Positions 33,297 to 43,740 of a DNA stretch of 64,000 nucleotides are shown here, piece after piece. The notes beneath the pieces are model-generated. The model was given only the letters and a program-made list of their open reading frames with translations. It had not been told where the DNA came from and did not search any database. The stretch comes from Odontocerum albicorne (taxonomy: Eukaryota; Arthropoda; Insecta; Trichoptera; Odontoceridae): positions 5,607,723-5,671,722 of the forward strand of contig OX463842.1 in the NCBI GenBank assembly GCA_949825065.1. The letters are read 5' to 3'. The position numbers were made by a program, and so were the translations under genes. The stretch's first letter is position 1. Each line of letters starts with the position of its first letter.

Positions 33297-33735
33297 GGTT
33301 CTTACTACGAGTACATGTATATATATGATACTTACTTAAATAATTATTTTGAATTAGAAAAACCTGTAATATGCAAAGGACCTGAAAAAAAATATTAATA
33401 GCTGAAGTTTAAGAATCACTTAATATACTATGCATACAAAAGGGTTATGTCTAATAAAATTACTATATTTAGCAATGTTTTTAAATATGTTGTTTATAGT
33501 TAAGGCATTAACGTTGTGGAGATTTAAAGACATTGTAATTTATTTTTATCAAACACTGCTTATTCCACTTTTTTGTAACGGTATAACCCTACTGGTTTCA
33601 AAGCTTTCATGTTTGTGCTCCCCTAAAGTCTTGTTTGTGCTTGTGCTCCCCTGAAGATGAGGTGAAAGCCTTGAAACCGGTAGGGTTATACCGTTACAAA
33701 AATGTGGAATAAACAGTGTTTGATAAAAATAAATT
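33297..33735. mobile_element. PLE-1 fold-back element, third copy
   Basis: Parallel to 25441-25874 from GGTTCTTACTAC onward, with the same head-to-head PLE termini. Differences include six extra bases forming TACGAGTA at 33306-33313 and a small duplication of TTGTGCT-type sequence at the centre. I could not find its target duplication. Confidence 0.8.
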
Positions 33736-34125
33736 AGAATGTTTTTAAATATATTCGGCAATGTTTTTAACTATATTCGGCAATGTTTTTAACTATATTC
33801 GACAATGTTTTTAACTATATTCGGCAATGTTTTTAACTATATTCGACAATGTTTTTAACTATATTCGGCAATGTTTTTAACTATATTCGGCAATGTTTTT
33901 AACTATATTCGGCAATGTTTTAAACTATATTTGACAATGTTTTTAACTATATTCGCAATGTTTTTAACTATATCCGGCAATGTTTTTAACTATATTCGAC
34001 AATGTTTTTAACTATATTCGGCAATGTTTTTAACTATATTCGACAATGTTTTTAACTATATTCGGCAATGTTAATAACTTTATTTGGCAATGTTTTTAGC
34101 TATATTTGGCAATGTTTTTAACTAT
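33736..34125. repeat. Minisatellite, 22-bp unit
   Basis: About 18 units of AATGTTTTTAACTATATTCGGC with GGC/GAC variants. The first unit joins the right end of the PLE fold-back. Confidence 0.95.
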
Positions 34126-34734
34126 ATTCCTTTGAAGTACATCTAGTATACTGGACTTTCTGAACTATTTCTAACGAAGAGTAAACTTCTTTGATAATTT
34201 TAATTGAGATTTTCATAGAAAATACAATTAGTACTTCTCTAGTTTGCGTTAACACGTGACTTGTGAACATTTTAATTACAGAGTATTTTCATAAATTTTT
34301 GTTTTCATCATAACATTTTTATGGAGAGAAACGAAAAAAACATAGAAAAATATATTTATAAAAATGTTTCCCTCTGGGCCGTGCGCAATTTTATCATTGC
34401 TTCCTTTATAAGGCAGTTTTCTGAGAAATTGACTAAAATAAAGGCATTAATATTAAAGCAGATAAATATGCGGCAGGCAGTAACGGAAAATGGAATATAA
34501 GCGCCAGACAAAATGGCTAAATGCCAGATTATTTCATCACATACACTTTAATACTTTCACACAGCGTTTACTGCGGCAAATAATAATCATTCTTCAAGAT
34601 GAGAAGTGAGAAGATATAAGAAAAGATTAAATTAAAGATTTTTCTCCAATAAATCTTTTTTAACGTTCTTGTTTTTCTTGTTTATAATAAAAAAATAAGA
34701 AAATATAGTTTTTTGTAAAGTGGTAAATACATCA
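34126..34734. other. AT-rich spacer
   Basis: Nothing recognised. Confidence 0.45.
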
Positions 34735-34812
34735 TCAGTTGCCTAGTTGGTTAGATGCCTGTTTTCAAACCCGGAGGCTGTAGGCTCAATTTTCAGATGT
34801 TTTTATTTAAAA
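34735..34812 (+). repeat. Probable tRNA-derived SINE head
   Basis: TTGCCTAGTTGGTTAGATGCC resembles an A box region (first 20 bases) and AGGCTCAATTTTC a decayed B box; an A-rich tail follows. Confidence 0.4.
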
Positions 34813-35023
34813 AGGCGCAGTGGTGTTTTCATTGAAGGCTTCTTTTATGACGTTCTAGTTGTTTGGAAGATAACTTCCATTGCATTTTCATTGCATGAAG
34901 CCATCGTTTTTGCTGGATCTAGTTGTCCAGGATCCTCGCGCCATTTCAACGTCAATTCAGTTGGAAAGTGAAGCTGTGCTTTGGATTTATATTTCTTTCT
35001 TTCTTTCTTTTCCCTTCTTTAAG
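34813..35023. other. Spacer with CTTT microsatellite
   Basis: TTTC repeats at about 34990-35011; otherwise nothing. Confidence 0.4.
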
Positions 35024-35252
35024 AGAGTGTGCCATTACACACCAGAAAATTCACCATACTAAATATGATGGCACACCGAAGCGAAACGATTAAAACACAC
35101 CGGCATATTTTATATTTTTTTAAAGAATATATATGACCGAAGTATGACTGAAAAGGAAATGCCTGTGTCATTTGAGGGGAGTCAAACAACGCGGGATCGA
35201 CTGACGACTTTCTCCATGATCGACTGACGACCTTCTCCATGGAAGTTCAGTA
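35024..35252 (-). repeat. SINE S1, truncated copy with 23-bp duplication
   Basis: Matches S1 from the GGCACACCGAAG region toward the head; the first bases of the head are missing. GATCGACTGACGAC plus TTTCTCCAT repeats at 35195-35217 and 35218-35240, one mismatch. Confidence 0.65.
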
Positions 35253-35371
35253 CGTCATCTAGTTATAAAAAGAACAGTCTGTCTGGTGGGCCTATTGCAA
35301 TGGGGCAATCTTTAATATCCATTCCAAGGGTCAGAAATATGTTTTATGATATAATTTTTTGTCGGCGGTCG

Positions 35372-35452
35372 TGGTGTACAATTAACATTCGCGTTAAGCA
35401 AGTAGGCGCCTCAGGTTCGATTCTGGCGGATTTATCTCCGGACTGGTTTTAC
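35372..35452 (+). repeat. tRNA-derived SINE head
   Basis: B box GGTTCGATTCTGG is strong; upstream GGTCGTGGTGTACAATTAAC may be a decayed A box. Confidence 0.5.
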
Positions 35453-35651
35453 TCCTAGAATATTTTAAATCTTAATTTATGTTTATCTGTTGCTTTTATG
35501 CTGCTAATCATAATGTTTTTGACCTATCTTACGCAATGCATAAATGTTCTATAAAATAACACTACTCATCTAAAAAAAAATCGTTGGCGTTTGCATTAGA
35601 AATTGGAGTGTTTCAGCCTACTTTATTTCTTCTGAAGGTTGATATAGTTAG

Positions 35652-35846
35652 GAAACGATCTTGGAGTGATCGTTATACTAAAAAAATAGCGCCATATCAA
35701 ACGATCTTGGAGTGATCGTTATACTAAGGAAATAGTACCATACCAAACTATTTTAGAGTGATCGTTATACTAAGGAAATAGCGCCATATCAAACGATCTT
35801 GGAGTGATCGTTATATTAAGGAAATAGCGCTATATTAAACTATCTT
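35652..35846. repeat. Minisatellite, 46-bp hairpin unit
   Basis: Units start at 35653, 35699, 35745, 35791 and (partial) 35837. Most hold AACGATCTTGGAGTGATCGTT, trimmed here to AACGATC / GATCGTT arms of 7 bp around TTGGAGT. Confidence 0.93.
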
Positions 35847-35884
35847 AAGAAAGATTTGAATGAAACTCAGACTAAAACTTACTT

Positions 35885-35970
35885 TTTAAGATAAATGTGT
35901 CAGCGAGAATCGAACCCGCCATCCACTGTAGAAAACAGGAATCTTATAAACCCCTACGAGGTTATCACAT
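35885..35970 (-). repeat. tRNA-derived SINE head (S2-like)
   Basis: Minus strand GGCGGGTTCGATTCTCGCTG is a good B box; CTCGTAGGGGTTTATAAG is the likely A-box region. Confidence 0.55.
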
Positions 35971-36719
35971 GATAACATCAAAATGACGTCACAAGAACGT
36001 CACCATGTCGTAGAGATGGCCTCCTAGCAATATAGTACACCCGCTAGTTAGTATTGTATACAGTGAATGCTAACTTTACTCGAGTTACGGATATATTTCA
36101 ACAATTGATATTGTTCCTATTATTGTATTCTATTACACTTGCGCTGTATACAGCACAACCCGGCGAGCTTATTGCCACGTGACAATCTTCTCTAGCCAAC
36201 CAAAAATATGTTACACTGGCTTTAAGTGAAAACTAGTTTTGTTACTTGTAAGTTTATTGTACTCATGACAAGATATTATCATCACCAATCAACTTTTACT
36301 TTATGAAAAATACATTGAGGCTATAAAACGCTACCACTCAGGCTGGTCCACACCTTGACACTTCGCACTTTTGGCCTGACGATGATGATGTTAATTCTCA
36401 TATCATAACATCGGTGTATAACGAAGGATGGATGACCACTATATGCCGAGATGTTTGTAAACGTAAAACTACGCAGCTTTTAATCATCTACGAGGTAGTA
36501 TTTTAAAATGTGACCGAACGATCTCACATAAAATAATAAAACATGCCTTGAAATGTGGTGTTTTCTTATAAAACATAACCTCAGAGCGCTTTTTCTCTCG
36601 AGTTCATAAAATGAAACAAGTAAGCTCCAATAAATAAATTCATCTGGAATGAGGCCTGAAAGTAGACATGGTGGTAGATCTCACGATGTTAAGTAGTCGA
36701 TGTATTATTGATTTAAAAC
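35971..36719. other. Spacer with S2 tail at 36145-36240 (-)
   Basis: The block GTATACAGCACAACCCGGCG and CCAACCAAAAATATG equals the S2 tail. The remainder holds nothing I recognise. Confidence 0.5.
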
Positions 36720-37225
36720 ACTATGGCTATTAAAGTCCAAATCAGTATTTTTTTTTATCTTAGATATATGGGGAGGAAACATCAACATGGAAAAAAGTTG
36801 AAAGTAGCCAAATAAATTCTGTTGAAATTCGTGCACTTAGAAGAATATAAGATAAGGGGTGACAATGTATGACAGAATACGGAATGAAGTGGTAAGGGTT
36901 AATTGAAAACTTAAGGCTGATGTGTTTAGAAAGATGAAGAAGAGCACTTTAAAAGGGTCGAAACGTGGAACGAATGAATGAAGAAAACTAACGAAACAAA
37001 TATACTACATAAATGTAAGAAATTGGCGTAGTAGTGAAAAACTAAGGAAAGTAAGTGTGATTGATATTTTGAAAGTAAGAAAAGTAAGAAGTAAGATAAA
37101 TCGTAGGAGCTGCATGAGAAGATGAATAAATGTGGAAGAAGTGAAATATGTGCGCCGAGATATGAAAGTCTGGCTTGGTGTGCCTTCTGGCCACTTCAGC
37201 AGGAAACGGCGTGATGGTATGTTAT
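36720..37225 (+). pseudogene. LINE-A fragment, RT C terminus to 3' end
   Basis: Pieces read NSVEIRALRRI, ATMYDRIRNEVV-like, ADVFRKMKKSTLK and, near the end, NRRSCMRR.MNVEEVKYVR-like. Many indels. The 3' end has AAAGTCTGGCTTGGTGTGCC and GGCGTGATGGTATG. Confidence 0.7.
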
Positions 37226-38224
37226 GTTCAATTTTGCACAGATTTTTTTTAATTGAAATAAAATATTGTATTGAAAATGTATATTATACGAGTATATAAT
37301 ACTTCATTATTGGAATCTGTATATCAAAGTTAATTTTAATTATATTTTAAATTATTTTTAATTTAATTTTAAACTTAATGTTCAATTAAGTTTTATTTAC
37401 TTTAATGTTCAATTAAGTTTTATTTAGGAATTCATCCGATCATTATACCTTACAATACCTTGAGTTTTTTTTTAGATGAAAAGAAACGAAAAGTAAGTAT
37501 CCACCAAACATCACAGCGAGTGTATGGATTAACGAGAGCACATTCAACCCCCGAAATTTTCGCCTGGAAGATAAATATTCTGATTTTGGTGGTGTGTTAT
37601 TTAAATTAATGAATAATTTTATTTCGCCCCCGTTTATTCGATTAAGGGCTGTACTCACAACTGGTTGCACATTTCGATTAATTTTTGTTCTACTGTGAAA
37701 TTCACATAGCAGTATTTCAACTTTATACATAACCAGCTTTCACATTCCCTGGAGGATACAGTAACACGACCTTTAACGGGAATATTCAAAAGTTTTTTTT
37801 TGAATTTATGGAGAATCGTGATGTCCATTTTCGAAAAAGTTGCTTGTTTTTTTTTAATATCAGAAATTGTCGGACCAAGCGTACTTTTTATAACGAAAAA
37901 AAAATTAAGTACGAAAATATTTAGTAATGAATTTTTGACGAGATTTTTTTTTTCTATTAAAAAGTAAAATAGTTTATCAAATAATGCTTTAAAGAAATTG
38001 ACATTCAACAATCTTCCTTTACCTATACAATAAATACCGTGATTTCAATATTAAATTTACTTAATTAGATTATAAGAATACATGAGCAAACACTACAAAA
38101 ATAAATCCAATCTGATGTATCTAAACTGAAAACAATCGAATTCTCTTATAGAGATATATTTTTTAGGATATAAAAGTATATCTCTTGAAGGATATATTTT
38201 TCTATGAACTCATAAAAGTTTTGC
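37226..38224. other. AT-rich spacer
   Basis: Open frames on the minus strand (37443-37730, 37655-38011) overlap each other, have no motif and reflect AT-rich sequence. Confidence 0.45.
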
Positions 38225-38530
38225 CATTTGTAATCTCGATATCCGACCATCTACTGTTGTCTTGATTTTTAACCAATTATCGTAATTTTGATTTCCAATT
38301 TTTTATAGCAGTCTCGATTTCCAATCATCTTTCGTAGTTTCGATTTCCAACCAATTTTTAAATCTCGATTTTAAACGAGCTTTTGTAGTCTCGATTCCCA
38401 ACCATATTTCATATTCCTAATTTCCAACCATCTTTCGAACTCTTGATTTCCAATTATCTTTAATAGTCTCGATTTTCAACCATTAGTCATTTTCTCGATT
38501 TCAAACCATCTTTCATTGTCTAGATTCCTT
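38225..38530. repeat. Degenerate minisatellite, about 26-bp unit
   Basis: GTCTCGATTTCCAACCATCT recurs with changes about eleven times at steps near 26 bp. Confidence 0.85.
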
Positions 38531-38689
38531 ACAAACTATATCCTTCAATAGATATACTAATTTCAATATATTTACGAATATATTAAGATACTGATTTGTA
38601 AATTATTATTTTTCCAATATTAATTATAATACATATTCAGAACATATCGACAGATAAATTTCGACTCCAAAAAATAAAAATATTTTATT

Positions 38690-38760
38690 CGACTCACTTT
38701 TTTAAGATTAACCTGTTTCACCCAACGGGCATCTTCAAAATCTGCCTGTATACCATATAA
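38690..38760 (-). mobile_element. PLE-like terminus (solo)
   Basis: Minus strand: TTTGAAGATGCCCGTTGGGT then GAAACAGGTTAATC. The order NGAAGA, GC-paired stem (CCC/GGG), GAAAC is that of Penelope-like terminal sequences. Confidence 0.5.
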
Positions 38761-38799
38761 TGAGTGAAAGTAAGCGTAAAATAAAGAATGAAACACTTG

Positions 38800-38862
38800 C
38801 GCAATATACAGTAAAATCTAGCTGGTTTATTGCTACACGATAATTGCTTCTAGCCTTTTATT
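38800..38862 (-). repeat. SINE S2 tail
   Basis: ATATACAGTAAAATCTAGCT and TTATTGCTACACGATAATTG align to the S2 tail. Confidence 0.45.
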
Positions 38863-39024
38863 TATTTGTGATTTTACGTGTTTATTTTTTTTAATATTTT
38901 ATATTGTTTTGTAATAAATAAATTACTCATTACTTAAGGTTTGAATATTTTTACAAAATGGTACCGTTGAAAAATCAATTAATAAATGTTCTCACCAGAA
39001 ATTCATCAACAACTTTATTTTGGT

Positions 39025-39188
39025 TTTACGTTGTGTACAGTGCAACCTGGTGGGCTTATTCCGATGTAATAATCTCTTTTAATGAATAACAAAATGTTAA
39101 AACAAGTTTCAAGTGAAACCTAGACTAATACTTTTTAAAGATAATCAAAACCATAACCCCTTATCGACTAGACCACAGAGGTCATTAA
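39025..39188 (-). repeat. SINE S2 with head and tail
   Basis: Minus strand head TGTGGTCTAGTCGATAAG (A box) and GGTTTTGATTATC (decayed B box), then the tail ending GGTTGCACTGTACACAAC. Confidence 0.6.
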
Positions 39189-39289
39189 ATATCCCATGTA
39201 TTTCAGCAGTTTTTATTGTTTATAAATTCAATTAGCAATATAGTGGAATTGCGTGTTTTCAATTCAAAATTCAACTAAGACTTATTTGA

Positions 39290-39680
39290 AATAAGAACAT
39301 GTTTTCTTTCTTCCACTATATAAGTTCTAGAGTTGAACAACACATTCGATAAAGTCAATTATTCGCCGAGATATTCGACGCGTAACAAAGCGTCACATTT
39401 TTCAATAAAATTCCACTCACAAGGCGCGCCGCACTATTCCTCTATTTGCATTCATTAAAACGGAACTCGGAATAAGTAATTCCACATTTAGCCACGGCAC
39501 ATTTCCACTGAGGTGTGTATATTACACCGAAATGAAATGTAAATTCCTCGTGTAATTTAAGTACAGCCACGCCGCCATAGTATCGGACGGGCGCCCCACA
39601 TTGGGCGCCAGCGATACTTCAATTATTATGCCAAGGGATCTTTTTCTTATCTTCCCTCTATTATTATTTTCAAAGAAGGC
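39290..39680. other. GC-richer segment with tRNA-Lys PBS-like sequence
   Basis: The minus strand at 39593-39610 reads TGGCGCCCAATGTGGGGC, which differs at one of 18 positions from the well known retroviral tRNA-Lys1,2 primer-binding site. Nearby are GGCGCGCC, a POU-octamer-like ATTTGCAT and a TATATAAG. No LTR ends or gag/pol remnants are visible, so this may be an LTR-element leader remnant or a host regulatory or exon region. Confidence 0.35.
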
Positions 39681-39789
39681 GGTAGAATATTTAGGATGTG
39701 AAAGCTAAAAGTGAAATCACTCACTTTTAAACTTAGCCACAATTTGAGATTTATAAAATTTCGTAAAAATTCGTGAAATTTTTTTTTTC

Positions 39790-40120
39790 AATTTTTGAGA
39801 AACCACGTTGAAAAATATAAAATATACAATTTCTTGAATTCAAAAAAAGAAGTTTGTTTCACTTTGTGGTGTAATGTTTATAAATTTTAATAAAATATAT
39901 AAAACACTTAATTTGGTATTCACCATTGTTTTATTTGAGTTCATTACCAGTTTCAAAAACCTTCGTTTTCCTCGTCAGGTGAAGTTGAACAAAATTATGT
40001 CTAAAATACATTTTTTCTAATTGTAATAGGTACAGGAGAGGGGGACGGGAGAAATGACTAATACGAGAAGGGGAGTAGGTACTCGTAGATGTCAAAAGGA
40101 TGGCTTTTATATACAAGACT
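39790..40120 (-). mobile_element. PLE-2 3' end, copy A
   Basis: In minus orientation it has a decayed C terminus, then CCTGACGAGGAAAACGAAGG, GAAACTGGTAATG, AACTCAAATAAAAC and a tail with CACAAAGTGAAACAAAC. The plus-strand copy at 55646-55880 has the same order. PLE-2 differs in sequence from PLE-1. Confidence 0.72.
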
Positions 40121-40124
40121 ATCG

Positions 40125-40215
40125 TAGCAAAGTTGATAAGACGACCGTCGTCTTACTTAGGGGTTACGTGTTTGATTCTCAGATAAAAAAAGATTTTAGA
40201 TTTTTAAAAGGATTC
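40125..40215 (+). repeat. tRNA-derived SINE head
   Basis: GTGTTTGATTCTCAG is a B-box-like block after TTGATAAGACGACCGTCGTC, then an A-rich tail. Confidence 0.45.
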
Positions 40216-40297
40216 TAGATTGGTTTTCGTGTAAGGCCTCCTTTACCTTCTTCTGATTAGTTGATTGTTCATCACTTGGCGATAGGGTCGGTCGGTC

Positions 40298-40535
40298 GAA
40301 AACTAGGTTGTACTACGTACAATAAAAACTAGGTTGTACTACGTACAATAAAAACTAGGTAGTACTACGTACAATAAAAACTAGGTTGTACTACGTACAA
40401 TAAAAACTAGGTAGTACTACGTACAATAAAAACTAGGTTGTACTACGTACAATAAAAACTAGGTAGTACTACGTACAATAAAAACTAGGTTGTACTACGT
40501 ACAATAAAAACTAGGTTGTACAACGTACAATAAAA
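40298..40535. repeat. Minisatellite, 26-bp unit with palindrome
   Basis: Nine units of AAAAACTAGGTTGTACTACG plus TACAAT. GTTGTAC..GTACAA arms form a short inverted repeat; alternate units have TAGTAC, giving a partial 52-bp dimer order. Confidence 0.95.
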
Positions 40536-40570
40536 GAGTAATACAACCCAACAGACATCCACGTTGACAG

Positions 40571-40857
40571 CTTCATCGTTGCTGGGCCTCGTAGTCGATG
40601 ACCCCCTCGTCATTCAAAAGGGAATCTGTGCCGTTGAGTTTTTTTTTAAATAAGTAAGCGAGACGATTGAAGCACAACGGTATGGTATTTTTCTCTTTTT
40701 TTTAAGAATATACATGACTAAAATTATAGGTATCCTAATATCCCCGAATACTAGGCAGAAAAAAATGCCTATGTCATTCGAGGGGAGTAACACAGCGCAA
40801 GATTCGAACCGGCGACCTTCCGCACGGAAGTCCAGTGCGTTACTGCGCGGCCATGCA
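40571..40857 (-). repeat. SINE S1, long copy
   Basis: Minus strand: GCATGGCCGCGCAGTAACGC, B box GGTTCGAATCTTG, then the S1 body to GAGGCCCAGCAACGATGA. The best head of the family. Confidence 0.75.
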
Positions 40858-42491
40858 CCTTATCGACAACGGTCTGAATTTATCCAAAAATCAATAATTC
40901 AAAAACATTAATATGGAGTGAAACGAGATTTTTTCAATAAGTTTAACATTTTTTTGAAGTTAAATTACTAGAACCTTTTAAAGCTGTGTGATAATAAAAA
41001 AATGTCAGAAGTGCCCTTTTTAATACATATTAAAATAATATAAAATCAATAAGCACATTATATTGACCAGGTGACATCCTCAGTACATAATTCAATCACC
41101 TGCATCGCTTCACTCTTCTTGTGATTAGAAGTTTCAGAAAAAAAAAACGTCAAAATTGATTAATAAAACCAGCCCGTTAATAAACACGTGGTGAATTAAA
41201 TCCTTAAAGGACGTTTAAATCATACATACTTAATATAATAATTAACAATAAATAACTTTATTTTTCCACTAACCACATTAATCCCTACTGTACGTATTTT
41301 ACCTCCTATCATATTCTCGTTTCCGCATATACTGTAATTTTTGTCCGGCTGTCTCCTCATGTCTCGTAGAAACTGTTCAGCGCCTATCCGATTATTGAGT
41401 CACTTTCAGTTTGATTGAAGATTGTTCACTGTTATTCATTTTTAAAATGGTTTTTTATTGTCCATGACGTTAAGCTCTGAAACCAGCTGTCAACTAACAT
41501 AAGACTCGCTCAAAAGTTGGCATGTCTGAAACAACAACTCAAAATACATTATATTTCCTTTCAGCGACGTAACTCGTTCCCTCATTATCTTTCTTTCCAA
41601 TTTCGTATCTCTTAACCGCAGATAAAATATTATATTTGTCGAATTCAAATTATCAAATTATTCCTATTTTTTCTCTTTATCTCATAATTCTATCGTTTAT
41701 CTCATTTTTTTCTTTTTGTACGAAGTTTTAACATTTATCTTTCACTTGCCAATGTTAAGATTTTTTTAATCAATTTTATGATTTTGTCTGAAAAGATTGC
41801 GTTTTGGCCATAAACCCACCAAATGGTACATAGTTCATTGAAGTATTTAAAGAAACAAGTAAATAAAATTGACAATCACAAAAACATAACATAAACCGAA
41901 TAAAACACAGAAACGTAGCCGAAAACTACGAAGGAATATATTTTAAAAATTGATTGTGAATATTTGAAATTCGACCGAAAACATTATTAGAAAAGTCATT
42001 GTTTGAGGCTAAAATGTTTTTCATGTCTGTATGAAATTTTCAAGGATATTATTGTGTTACTGATGAAAAATAATTCTTGTCTAAGTATTCGCGGAATTAA
42101 AAACAGGCAAGATATTTTTAGGGTGGTCTATGTATGAAGGCTTTCATTTTTAGTAACCTTGACCGGTAAAATTCTTTGAGAGTTTTATATCTGAAATTCG
42201 AATACTACCTAACTATAGGTAGAAAAGTTTAGTTAGAAGTATTCGTTGACATTGAGAATTTTTATGACAGAGAAAGCTTGGAATTTTACTCTTGAATTTA
42301 AAGTTGTATGATTTATAGAAGCGTGAATAAATCCGTTTTAAAATAATGTATTTTTTTATATCTCAATGTATGATAGTGAAGTCTGGGTATTGAAATGTAT
42401 TTAAATATGTATATTTTTTTAGCTTGAAGTATGGAAATTAAGCTTGAGTATTAAAAATAAGTTATAGGAGTTGAATAAATACAGTAAAAAT
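40858..42491. other. Long AT-rich spacer
   Basis: About 1.6 kb with no feature I can support on either strand. Confidence 0.5.
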
Positions 42492-42672
42492 GTGTGCATT
42501 GCGTAGAATATCTAGTATTTGATGTATATTGCGTAGAATATCTAGTATTCGACGTGCATTGCGTAGAATATCGAGTATTCGATGTGCATTATGTAGAATA
42601 TCTAGTATTTAATGAGCATTGCGTAGAATATCTAGTATTCGATGTGCATTGCGTAGAATATCTATTCATGTT
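42492..42672. repeat. Minisatellite, 30-bp unit, open in one frame
   Basis: Six units of GTGCATTGCGTAGAATATCT plus AGTATTCGAT. Because 30 is a multiple of three, one frame encodes a ten-residue repeat HCVEYLVFDV; I see no sign that it is translated. A single related monomer lies at about 45800-45835 next to a LINE-A fragment. Confidence 0.92.
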
Positions 42673-42714
42673 TGATAGAGGTTAACAATTATCCGATATA
42701 GGAGAACATACATA

Positions 42715-43490
42715 CATACACCATCACGCCGTTTCCCTATCGGGGAAGACAGAAAAGACAGAGCACCAGACTCTGCTATCTCAGCTCACATCCTTAGCGT
42801 CTTGTACATCCATATGCCTTTTCATAAAACTTCTAAGATTTCTCTAACTTTCTACACTTCCTTCTTTTAGAATATCATTCACTTAATTTAATTTAATTTT
42901 TTTAAAGAATATATATGATCGAAGTCATATGTATCCTTATACCACAGCGCGGGGTTCGAACCGACGACCTTCCGCACGGAAGTCTAGTGCATTACCGCGC
43001 GGCCATGCATCTCTATTCAACTTAATCTAACCAAACTTTCCTTGATCTTCCTCTCACGCGCCGTCCACTCACATTTGTACTTTATATCTTTTTTCTTAGT
43101 CTTTCTTCATGTATTTGTTCCACATTCCCAAACCATCAGCGTGCTCTTCTTCATCTTACTTAGCACATCAGCTTAAGTCCATATTCACCGTTAATAACTC
43201 AATTCCGTATTCTGTCATACATTTTCAATCCATGTATTCATCTCAATGCACGTATTTATTTGTACAGCATTTATTCGGCTCCTCTTAGACTTTTTCAATG
43301 TTAACGTTTCACTAACATACATCAAAGTTGGCAATACAATACAATTGTGAACTATCATCTCAGCAGATTTTGATACTGTTCGGTTCAAGTATATACGAGT
43401 ATGTATATGTTTTAGTGTCCCATTTAGAATTCTTTGTTGAATCACATTAAATAGGAGAAACACTAATGAAAACAATCTTGAGTTAGTTGA
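42715..43490 (-). pseudogene. LINE-A fragment split by a SINE
   Basis: In minus order: EMIVHNCIVLPTLMYVSETL, NAVQINTCIEM, then C-terminal pieces, then a SINE S1 at 42897-43013, then RNLRSFMKRHMDVQDAKDVS and the 3' end CGGCGTGATGGTGTATG. A TACGAGTA at 43394-43401 adds bases not found in sister copies. Confidence 0.75.
42897..43013 (-). repeat. SINE S1, short copy inside LINE-A
   Basis: Minus strand: GCATGGCCGCGCGGTAATGC, GGTTCGAACCCCGCG, ending CATATATATTCTTTAAAAAA. An internal S1 segment is absent. Flanks TTAGATTAAGTTGAAT and TTAAATTAAGTGAAT look like an imperfect target duplication. Confidence 0.75.
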
Positions 43491-43559
43491 GCCACATTTA
43501 CGAGTAGATTGTTAGTTATAATACGAGTAGATAGTGAGTAGATAGTGAGAATGAAATAT
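43491..43559. other. Spacer with two TACGAGTA octamers
   Basis: Octamers at 43499-43506 and 43522-43529, 23 bp apart, with GTAGAT-containing flanks in both. Confidence 0.6.
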
Positions 43560-43740
43560 ATATATCTGAAATGAACGAAAAAGGGAGATCGAGGAAAGAG
43601 TAGGAGAGAGTTGAAGAAATTTTAACTAAGTGAAGGCAAGAAGTACGAGAAATTAGAAAATATGTATTATTACATATGTGGGTGTAGAGAAGGTGAGAGC
43701 CACGTACATGGATGTGGCGTGATGGTATGTGTTTATTTGA
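43560..43740 (+). pseudogene. Probable LINE-A 3' fragment
   Basis: AAGTACGAGAAATTAGAAAA corresponds to the RNRRS region and GATGTGGCGTGATGGTATG to the family's 3' end. Highly decayed. Confidence 0.5.

Noticed and set aside
33736..34125. CRISPR-like array
   Set aside because: Units are contiguous with no unique spacers, and the DNA is clearly animal nuclear; it is a minisatellite.
37443..38011. Overlapping minus-strand open frames of 95 and 118 codons
   Set aside because: They overlap in different frames, are rich in F/K/N/L as AT-rich DNA gives, and show no domain.
39316..39325. TATA box for a promoter at 39.3 kb
   Set aside because: TATATAAG alone is common in AT-rich DNA; no start-site or gene evidence follows.
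42494..42685. Ten-residue repeat protein
   Set aside because: The frame stays open only because the 30-bp satellite unit is a multiple of three.
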